This document shows, in pieces, positions 60,775 to 64,000 of a stretch of DNA of 64,000 bases (positions are counted from its first letter, which is position 1; each line of letters opens with the position of its first letter). The stretch is taken from NCBI GenBank assembly GCA_016584305.1, contig JACEEZ010001126.1, positions 107,501 to 171,500 of the forward strand, read 5' to 3'. Both the position numbers and the translations under genes were made by a program. Origin of the DNA: Chionoecetes opilio (Eukaryota; Arthropoda; Malacostraca; Decapoda; Majidae). The notes beneath the pieces are model-generated. The model worked only from the letters and a program-made list of their open reading frames with translations, ran no database searches and was not told the DNA's origin.

Positions 60775-62884
60775 CCGTACACGATACACACAACCCTCGT
60801 TTTCCCGGACTAATAGGGGGGAGCACTGGTTCGGGAACCGCGAAAGTCTGGGAATCGCAACAGTCCGAGGCCATTACCCACCCCCGGACGTTTATCCTAC
60901 TCTAGTGTTTACTGTCCGGCAACCGCCAATATCAACTACCCTGCCGCGGACTTTTACATCACTTTGTTGTTGTTTTTAGGGCTGCGAGGATCTCTTGGGG
61001 AACACTATGAGCCCTGGTGATGTCCTATGATGCTATCACAGGCGCTGTAGTTGACCTGTCTTCCTCAGGAAGGCACAGGTGAGGCAGATGACAGCCTGTT
61101 GCCGAGAGGGGGGGGACGCCCGCCACAGCCAGCAGGGTGGGCAGGCCACAGGTGGTGACGTTCAGGGCGAGGAGCTGAGAGCGTAGCACTACACGATGGG
61201 AGTGGAAGCGCGGACACTGCAGCAGAAAATTTTCAATAGTCTCAGAGACGTTCCTGCACCAGGAGCAGTGGGGGTCAGGGGACTAACGGAGGCGGTGCAG
61301 GTGAACCGTGTGTCGTGTGCCCAAATGTAAACAATACGACCGCTGAGCATGCTGCCACCTGGCGGGAGGCAGCAGAAAGTATTCAATAGTCTCAGAGACG
61401 TTCCTGCACCAGGGTCAGTGGGGGTCAGGGGACTAACGGAGGCGGTGCAGGTGAACCGTGTGTCGTGTGCCCAAATGTAAACAATACGAACGCTTAGCAT
61501 GCTGCCACCTGGCGGGAGGCAGCAGAAAGTATTCAATAGTCTCAGAGACGTTCCTGCACCAGGGGCAGTGGGGGTCAGGGGACTAACGGAGGCGGTGCAG
61601 GTGAACCATGTGTCGTGTGCCCAAATGTAAACAATACGACCGCTGAGCATGCTGCCACCAGGCGGGAGGCAGCAGAAAGTATTCAATAGTCTCAGAGACG
61701 TTCCTGCACCAGGGTCAGTGGGGGTCAGGGGACTAACGGAGGCGGTGCAGGTGAACCGTGAGTGTCGTGTGCCCAAATGTAAACAATACGACCGCTGAGC
61801 ATGCTGCCACCTGGCGGGAGGCAGCAGAAAGCGTTCAATGGTCTCAAGAGACGTTCCTGCACCAGGGGCAGTGGGGGTCAGGGGACTGACGGAGGCCGTG
61901 CAGGTGAACCGTGAGTGTCTTGTGCCCAAATGTAAACAATACGACCGCTGAGCATGCTGTCAGATGGCAGGAGGCCATCCGCCGCCAGCAGGGTGGGCAG
62001 GTCAAAGGTGGCGACGTTCAGGGTGAGGAGTTGAGAGCGTAGCACTACACGGTGGAAGTGGAAGCGCGGACACTGCAGCAGAGTGTTCAATAGTCTCAGA
62101 GACGTTCCTGCACCAGGGGCAGTGGGGGTCAGGGGACTGACGGAGGCGGTGCAGGTGAACTGTGAGTGTCGTGTTCCCAAATGTAAACAATACGACCGCT
62201 GAGCATGCTGCCACCTGGCGGGAGGCAGCAGAAAGTGTTTAATAGTCTCAGAGACGTTCCTGCACCAGGGGCAGTGGGGGTCAAGGGACTGACAGAGGCG
62301 GTGCAGGTGAACCGTAAGTGTTGTGTGCCCAAATGTAAACAATACGACCGCTGAGAATGCTGCCACCTGGCGGGAGGTGCGGACACTGACCAGGGGTGAC
62401 AGGAAACGCTTGGACCGCCGGACAACTTTGCCAATTTATGGACTGGACCAGGCATTTGTCCGGGACTCTGACATATCCCCGGACCTCGGATTTTGTCCGG
62501 CAAATCCGATATCCGGGAAATGGAGGTCCGGGAAATCGAGGGTTGTGTGTACTATAAATAACACCAAACAAAACACACAAAAAAACTTTTGCTTCTCAAC
62601 ATAATTTGGTTCCCAGGCGGTTACATTGAGCATGAAATAATCTGTTATGAAGGTAAAAAGCATAATGATCTAACCTGCCAGTTGTGGGGCCGATGAAGAT
62701 AGTACAGTCAGAGCAGTCATCAATGGTAATGGTGTTGATGTGGTCCAGGAGGAAGATATGTGATGACTGACAATTTTGAATGATGAATTGCTGGCCATTG
62801 ATGGTCCCTGGAACTCTCCCGACCTCCTGCCCTCTCAGACCCTCTACTGTGAAGTCAGCTGGGTCTACTCTATCCTTCTTGTCC
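40271..62884 (-). CDS. RP2: RP2 / XRP2 homologue (ARL3 GTPase-activating protein), six coding exons
   Basis: Exons on the minus strand: 62884-62675, 53679-53507, 46117-45961, 44089-43936, 43295-43140, 40375-40271. All introns are GT/AG and phases match at each junction (2, 1, 2, 0, 0). The spliced frame is about 317 residues plus stop. Residues 1-110 form the TBCC beta-helix domain ([61 protein letters not shown]). Then come [20 protein letters not shown] and a C-terminal NDPK-like domain ([24 protein letters not shown]). Human RP2 is 350 aa, so only the first exon (about 30 residues, with the myristoylation/palmitoylation MGC start) is missing; it should lie beyond 64000. In the known family RP2 is a GAP for ARL3 and works in ciliary delivery of lipidated proteins. 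The arginine in QFR, corresponding to the human arginine finger region, is present. No stops or frameshifts. Introns of 640 to 8,995 bp are filled with transposons. Confidence 0.95.
40508..40660. mobile_element. Half of a pogo-like MITE
   Basis: CAGTAAACCCTCTCTAATTT and ATTGGGGGGAGACCTGGGTC match the termini of the 32520-32903 type. No right end was found. It lies in the last RP2 intron. Confidence 0.55.
41169..42492 (-). mobile_element. RTE-like LINE copy 1, internally deleted with 5' UTR retained
   Basis: Flanked by an 11-bp duplication, TCACTCTGAAT, at 41158-41168 and 42493-42503. The 3' end is a (CAAT)n tail. Minus-strand RT runs from [20 protein letters not shown] (near 42250) through [20 protein letters not shown] and [12 protein letters not shown] to the C-terminal [20 protein letters not shown]. 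Upstream is about 200 bp, including ATTTAACCCATAGCTGGGA repeated twice, which looks like the element's own 5' end. Endonuclease and early RT are missing by internal deletion rather than 5' truncation. The frame shifts near 41790. Confidence 0.85.
42504..43139. other. RP2 intron, no recognised feature
   Basis: Unique-looking AT-rich intron sequence; G and C runs near 42715 and 42765. Confidence 0.5.
43140..43295 (-). CDS. RP2: RP2 exon in the NDPK-like domain
   Basis: 156 bp, 52 codons, phase 0 at both ends. Acceptor CTCTCAG, donor GTGAGT. Reads [20 protein letters not shown], then [15 protein letters not shown], equivalent to human EVSMKAEDAQRVF and GPVIALEFNGDG. Confidence 0.9.
43521..43647. 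repeat. Near-perfect 127-bp palindrome
   Basis: 43521-43581 (CAAAGACCTTATGCAACTTG to TTTTATGAA) is the inverted complement of 43587-43647. Only about six bases separate the arms. It lies in an RP2 intron. Confidence 0.92.
43936..44089 (-). CDS. RP2: RP2 exon, start of the NDPK-like domain
   Basis: 154 bp; completes a Ser codon started in the previous exon. Acceptor TTCCAG, donor GTTGTG. Reads [20 protein letters not shown] and TLIAALRRQ, matching the human [21 protein letters not shown] region in pattern. Confidence 0.85.
44250..44413. repeat. 33-bp tandem repeat, five units
   Basis: Unit AACACCCTCAGAGGGGCGAC plus ACCTATACCTTTA, 33-bp period. Reads [11 protein letters not shown] on the minus strand. 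Directly beyond the 3' end of the LINE remnant at 44420-45745. Confidence 0.93.
44990..45386 (-). mobile_element. SINE with templated inverted insertion
   Basis: Minus-strand head at 45386 (GGAGGCGGTAGCAGAGTGGT) and tail ending CGCTATAGGCTCAAATGTAA before an A run (plus-strand T run 44988-45002). In the middle, a second copy of the head and its flanking LINE sequence lies in inverted orientation. Confidence 0.8.
45153..45475. repeat. Inverted duplication of SINE head plus flank
   Basis: 45153-45285 (TGAAAGAACGTTGGATGATA through CTCTTATTTTGTGCACGTGT and the SINE head) is the inverted complement of about 45331-45475. The right arm is the original SINE/LINE junction; the left arm splits the SINE body. 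Confidence 0.9.
45961..46117 (-). CDS. RP2: RP2 exon, end of TBCC domain
   Basis: 157 bp, acceptor GCCACCAG, donor GTGATG. Reads [20 protein letters not shown], then [12 protein letters not shown], closely matching human [20 protein letters not shown]. Confidence 0.95.
46380..47268 (-). pseudogene. Jockey-like LINE RT C-terminus
   Basis: Minus-strand pieces: [20 protein letters not shown] near 47200, [20 protein letters not shown] near 47060, then a thumb region, [19 protein letters not shown] near 46600 and a 3' UTR to about 46380. Several frameshifts. Its 5' side ends exactly where the TA-flanked DNA element starts at 47271. The 3' UTR is repeated in the LINE tail at 48240-48540. Confidence 0.8.
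48168..48646. mobile_element. MITE with CAGGAGAACCTCGTTTAACC ends, carrying a LINE tail
   Basis: Left end CAGGAGAACCTCGTTTAACC, right end GATAAACGAGGTTCTCCTG, TA on both sides. CAAAACAACGGCA motifs occur next to both ends. The middle is a LINE 3' end with a 50-base A tail. Confidence 0.88.
48240..48540 (+). mobile_element. LINE 3' tail with poly(A)
   Basis: ACTGATAAACTCTGGCACTC through TATAGGGACTGGCAACTGAG and CCTTGGCCAGTTCCTTGTGA match 46400-46620 in inverse orientation, followed by about 52 A residues at 48489-48540. A severely 5'-truncated insertion of the same LINE family. Confidence 0.8.
49680..49922 (+). pseudogene. Tigger/jerky-type transposase N-terminus (CENP-B-like HTH)
   Basis: ATG at 49680 begins [17 protein letters not shown]. 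After a small disruption the frame reads [20 protein letters not shown], then [20 protein letters not shown] before a stop. This is the psq/CENP-B helix-turn-helix start of Tigger-type pogo transposases. The DDE catalytic domain is absent, so the element is non-autonomous. It identifies the superfamily of the TACAGTC(A/G)A(C)CCTC elements in this window. Confidence 0.75.
50237..52768 (+). pseudogene. RTE-like LINE copy 2 with endonuclease and RT, disrupted
   Basis: 5'-truncated inside the endonuclease: [33 protein letters not shown] and [18 protein letters not shown] follows from about 50957 ([60 protein letters not shown]). At 51715-51725 an extra 8 bases duplicate GACTATT and shift the frame. 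RT then continues through [20 protein letters not shown] and [13 protein letters not shown]. Near 52615 a CAA codon of copy 3 is TAA here. It ends in AATGATTGATTGA. TTTACC occurs at 50231-50236 and 52769-52774, a short candidate target duplication inside the Tigger element. Confidence 0.88.
53343..53490. repeat. GAGGAG/GAAGAG-rich low-complexity tract
   Basis: Purine-rich tract just downstream (minus strand) of the RP2 exon donor at 53507. It lengthens an apparent frame but is intronic. Confidence 0.7.
53507..53679 (-). CDS. RP2: RP2 exon, TBCC core with arginine-finger region
   Basis: 173 bp, acceptor TCTTGCAG, donor GTGTGT. Reads [20 protein letters not shown], then [20 protein letters not shown] and [16 protein letters not shown]. 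The human equivalent is [20 protein letters not shown]. Confidence 0.96.
53680..55113. other. RP2 intron, no recognised element except (CTGT)n at 54687-54722
   Basis: AT-rich. CTGTCTGTCTGTCTGTCTG microsatellite. Small frames have no recognisable homology. Confidence 0.5.
55386..55577 (+). CDS. THAP zinc-finger domain exon
   Basis: ATG at 55386 opens [20 protein letters not shown], giving the first Cys pair (C-x4-C). [20 protein letters not shown] then supplies the conserved Pro and Trp, and [19 protein letters not shown] supplies the C-x2-H. These are the landmarks of the C2CH THAP DNA-binding domain. The frame reaches GAT|GTATTA at 55577, a good donor in phase 0 exactly after CEDHFD, where THAP domains usually continue into a second exon. 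No following exon was found; an RTE-like LINE starts about 90 bases on. It could be the first exon of a THAP transposase or a host THAP gene on the strand opposite RP2. Intact as far as it goes. Confidence 0.75.
55616..57283 (+). CDS. RTE-like LINE copy 3, intact RT frame (555 codons)
   Basis: The element proper starts about 55661 by 5' truncation. The frame is uninterrupted from there to the stop at 57281-57283. RT landmarks in order are [95 protein letters not shown] (catalytic FADD) and a C-terminal [20 protein letters not shown] block. AFDS of copy 2 is AFNS here, so an acidic residue near the first catalytic motif is changed; VLAPSLF has become VLDPSLF. Ends in a (TGAT)n tail to 57287. 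TGTGGGGCTT occurs at about 55635 and 57289, a candidate target duplication. Lacks endonuclease. Confidence 0.88.
   Translation: MQMICSCGASLHWGCDPPTEQLHTTGLQAVDANPPIDETAPSLDEVREAVAKLRGGKAAGVCNISAELLKAGGEAVIRGLHAVLTAVWQSGTIPPDWKRGLVVPIWKGKGDRQDCNNYCGITLLSVPGKVLAHLLLTRIRSHLVKHQRPQQSGFTPGKSTSDRILALRVLVERRREFRQGMLAAYVDLKKAFNSVHRESLWDLLRLRGIPARTIGLITGLYSGTESAVKCGAGVSSFFPVNTGVRQGCVLDPSLFNACMDWVLDKVVDQSDCGASVGNTKITDLVFADDAVIFAESLEVLVMALEALHEEAKPLGLEVSWLKTKVQVFGDLLDEAVQSVYACGEDNEILESFTYLGSAVHNDGGSRQEVLRQIGIAHGVMDSLSGSIWRCWYLCRRTKIRIFKSLVIPVLLYGCETWTLNSDLKRRINAFGNKCLRRIMGYRWDDYASNQRLNRETESRPITCIVRQRQLRLYGHVARYPETDPSHRVVSVRDNPAWRRPRGRPQGSWLGQVDVSCRELLGMGKEPAWELARGDPREWRRRVGEATRPPAYAPND
57595..57735. repeat. 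TAACC (TTAGG-type) interstitial runs
   Basis: Several AACCTAACCTAACC blocks with AT-rich interruptions. Confidence 0.8.
57728..58330. repeat. Fold-back element, about 257-bp arms, 80-bp loop
   Basis: 57732-57988 is the inverted complement of 58069-58326. The outer ends read CTTGCATTACCCCTACTACT and the inner ends AGAAATGTATGG. A few mismatches and one small indel separate the arms. Lies inside the RP2 intron and inside the candidate THAP element. Confidence 0.92.
58620..59281. mobile_element. MITE with TATAAGACGAC ends, carrying a minisatellite
   Basis: CGTATATGGCTGCGTATAAG plus ACGAC at the left is inverted at the right as GTCGTCTTATATGCAGCCAT. Additional GTATAAGAC motifs occur at both subterminal regions. 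No clear duplicated TA. A 30-bp tandem array lies in the middle. Confidence 0.75.
58825..59092. repeat. 30-bp minisatellite, about nine units
   Basis: Unit GTGCCGTCACGGGCGTGCTG plus GTGACCTGTG with few variants. Open frames across it (Val-Thr-Ala-Pro-Gln repeats) are repeat artefacts. Confidence 0.95.
59391..60710 (+). mobile_element. Complete mariner element, 1320 bp
   Basis: Left end CGAGGGCGAACCCAAAAGTA and right end GGGTCCCCCCTCG (inverted, with a run variation) border a mariner transposase. The element lies inside a TA microsatellite, so the TA duplication is hidden in (TA)n at 59380-59390 and 60711 onward. Confidence 0.9.
59586..60654 (+). pseudogene. Mariner transposase (DD34D), first catalytic D replaced and one frameshift
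   Basis: Starts [20 protein letters not shown]. The HTH region ([27 protein letters not shown]) is followed by [14 protein letters not shown], a version of the WVPHEL linker. The catalytic region begins [20 protein letters not shown]; family consensus is TGDESW, so the first Asp is Glu here. The second Asp is in [13 protein letters not shown] and the third in [10 protein letters not shown], 34 residues later. The T run at 60449-60455 has an indel (frame shifts by +1). The true C-terminus, [20 protein letters not shown] to FEGDKSVNM, continues in another frame to TAA at 60652-60654. Nearly full length but inactive as read. Confidence 0.9.
60711..60771. repeat. (TA)n microsatellite
   Basis: About 60 bases of alternating TA immediately after the mariner right end; a shorter (TA)n lies at its left end. 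Confidence 0.95.
60787..62549. mobile_element. Pogo-like MITE with captured LINE knuckle (copy C), expanded
   Basis: CACACAACCCTCGTTTTCCC at the left is inverted at the right (GGGAAATCGAGGGTTGTGTG), TA on each side. The 60930-61240 segment matches copy A (2820-3130). The central part is a tandem array. In the first RP2 intron seen here, just downstream of the exon ending 62675. Confidence 0.88.
61300..62350. repeat. 150-153 bp tandem repeat encoding a LINE zinc-knuckle segment, about seven units
   Basis: TGTCGTGTGCCCAAATGTAA recurs at about 61311, 61461, 61611, 61763, 61916, 62167 and 62325. Early units have an exact 150-bp period, so the minus-strand frame stays open through several units. 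Each unit encodes [20 protein letters not shown] and [14 protein letters not shown], an alternative frame of the [16 protein letters not shown] knuckle. Confidence 0.9.
62675..62884 (-). CDS. RP2: RP2 exon, start of TBCC domain
   Basis: 210 bp, acceptor ACCTCCCAG, donor GTTAGA. The first base completes a codon from the unseen upstream exon (Trp expected from SWD in human). Reads [20 protein letters not shown], then [20 protein letters not shown] and [18 protein letters not shown]. The human equivalents are GRLPGTVAGQQFLIQDC and TIDDCTNCIIFLGPVKG. Confidence 0.96.
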
Positions 62885-62934
62885 CTGGGAGGTACACATA
62901 ATCATCAAGTAGTAAACAGGTATATTAATGACTT

Positions 62935-63700
62935 ATCTTATCTTCAATTATCTTCATATAATCCTGGTAATAGATACATCATACACAATGTATCGCTGAA
63001 AAGATCAGAAGATGAGAAAGATCTGGAAGTGAGGGTGAGCTCAGACCTCCGACCTAGGAAACAATGTATTGAGCTAGAAATACAGCTAATAAGGTGTTAG
63101 GATTCATTACCAGGAGTGTTAAAAGTAGAAGTGCTGAGGTTATTCTAAAGCTTTATTTGGCTCTAGTCAGGCCTCACCTAGACTATGCAGTTCAGTTTTG
63201 GTCTCCATATTACAGGATGGATATAGCCTTGTTAGAAACAGTGCAGAGAAGGATGACCAAAATGATACATGGGATGCGTAACTTTAGTTATGAGAAGAGA
63301 TTGAAGCTATTCAAATTACACTCACTCGAGAGGTGTAGAGTAAGGGGCGATCTGATAGAAATTTTTATGTGGATAAAGGGACACAATAAGGGAGAGGTAG
63401 GAAAAGTTCTTACGGCTAGTAATCAGGGTAGAACAGTAGAAATAACGGATTCAAGCTGGAAAAGCGTAATTTAAAAAAGAAATAGGGAAAAACTGGTTCA
63501 CAAATAGGGTGGTAAGTGATTGGAATGGACTCAGTAGACAGGTAGTTAGTGGAGAGTCATTAGGGAGCTTCAAAAGGAGGCTAAATAATTTCATGGATGG
63601 GGATGAAAGGTGGATGTAGGTAGGGTTAAGTATCAGGAACTACCTCGTGTAGATCTCACGGCCTCTTGTAGCTTACTTATTTTCTAATGTTCTTATGTTC
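62935..63700 (+). pseudogene. 5'-truncated CR1-type LINE
   Basis: RYIIHNVSLKRSE, then LEVRVSSDLRPRKQCIE; a one-base loss near 63075 shifts the frame into LGFITRSVKSRSAEVILKLY. LALVRPHLDYAVQFWSPYYR and LERCRVRGDLIEIFMWIKGH follow. After the stop near 63474 come FTNRVVSDWNGLSRQ-like residues in another frame and a tail TTCTAATGTTCTTATGTTCT, the octamer-type 3' end of CR1 elements. TAATGACTT at 62926-62934 and 63701-63709 may be the target duplication. Located upstream of the first visible RP2 exon, in an intron. Confidence 0.82.
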
Positions 63701-63709
63701 TAATGACTT

Positions 63710-63873
63710 GGTTGTACAAAGCTCACACCAGTCAACGGTCACCTTCTGCCTGTGTGACAGCCATATGTACAATGCTATCCCTAGAACTGTGTAGAAACTA
63801 GATCCCTATAACACCTAATGTGAAAAAGAAAATAGGAATGATGGGTTTGCTAGTTCTGCTACATGTTACCTTT
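63710..63873. other. RP2 intron or upstream region, no feature seen
   Basis: Unique sequence. The N-terminal RP2 exon was looked for here and not found. Confidence 0.5.
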
Positions 63874-64000
63874 GAGGAGGCGGTAGCAGAGTGGTTAGCA
63901 TCTCTGAGTGGCGTTATCGGTGATCCGAGTTCAATCCCTGATGAGAACTAAAATCCACTTTAAATCTTTCTGCACCGTCGAGTGGGCTAAGAACACCCAC
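63874..64000 (+). mobile_element. Start of a tRNA-derived SINE, cut by the window end
   Basis: GAGGAGGCGGTAGCAGAGTG then GTTAGCATCTCTGAG (A box) and GTGATCCGAGTTCAATCCC (B box). The body ends at the window edge with GTCGAGTGGGCTAAGAACAC, matching the SINE at 30560-30540 on the other strand. Confidence 0.8.

Noticed and set aside
61189..62366. Long minus-strand frames with cysteine-rich repeats, looking like a multi-zinc-finger gene
   Set aside because: They are tandem copies of a LINE knuckle fragment inside a MITE, partly in the wrong frame; no start context or other domain.
63874..64000. Possible functional tRNA gene (A and B boxes visible)
   Set aside because: Continues into a SINE body shared with 29432-30668 and 44990-45386; cloverleaf pairing is not maintained.

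Overview
The window is eukaryotic, almost certainly arthropod, and most like a decapod crustacean. The evidence is spliced genes with GT/AG introns, many interstitial TTAGG-type (GGTTA/TAACC) pentamer runs, very long GA microsatellites, tRNA-derived SINEs, several non-LTR retrotransposon families and many TA-flanked pogo/Tigger-like DNA elements. Nothing prokaryotic is present. The species call is inference.

Two host genes can be supported, both on the minus strand. One is a compact OXLD1-like gene (oxidoreductase-like domain, 131 aa) at 11662-12057. The other is the retinitis pigmentosa 2 homologue RP2/XRP2. Six of its coding exons, from 62884 down to 40271, have fully consistent splice phases and encode about 317 residues from the start of the TBCC domain to the stop codon. 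Only the short N-terminal exon, expected to carry the lipidated MGC start, is missing and should lie beyond 64000. Its introns account for most of the right half of the window and are packed with transposons. A third gene-like unit is a three-exon hAT (ZBED-type) transposase at 5602-8485, with two frameshifts and a recognisable hAT 3' end near 9569.

Layout. 1-5600: pogo-like MITEs, simple repeats and unrecognised AT-rich DNA. 5602-9569: hAT transposase with a MITE sitting at its stop codon. 9600-13440: SINEs, OXLD1 and a LINE scrap. 13455-16931: a pogo-like element containing a large palindrome, then a Tc1 element (DD34E, one frameshift). 17130-18290: decayed LINE. 18300-23200: inverted-repeat complex rich in TTAGG-like repeats. 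23690-31640: one old minus-strand LINE cut up by a young, internally deleted LTR retrotransposon and by a SINE that itself holds a solo LTR. 32520-38602: MITEs, a 750-bp GA tract, a decayed LINE with endonuclease and RT, and a LINE RNase H fragment with a 12-bp target duplication. 40271-62884: RP2 exons separated by nested elements. 62935-64000: CR1-type LINE tail and the start of a SINE.

The RP2 introns show unusually deep nesting. A TA-flanked element at 47271-53232 contains a Tigger-like element at 48912-52999, which contains an RTE-like LINE at 50237-52768; a separate MITE at 48168-48646 carries its own LINE tail. A THAP-domain exon at 55386-55577 lies between 15-bp inverted ends and is interrupted by another RTE-like copy with a 555-aa open frame. 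One pogo-like MITE family has captured the C-terminal zinc knuckle of a LINE and amplified it into 150-bp in-frame tandem repeats. I found no evidence of a new defence, metabolic or regulatory system. The interest lies in the RP2 gene model and in transposon nesting, capture and fold-back structures.
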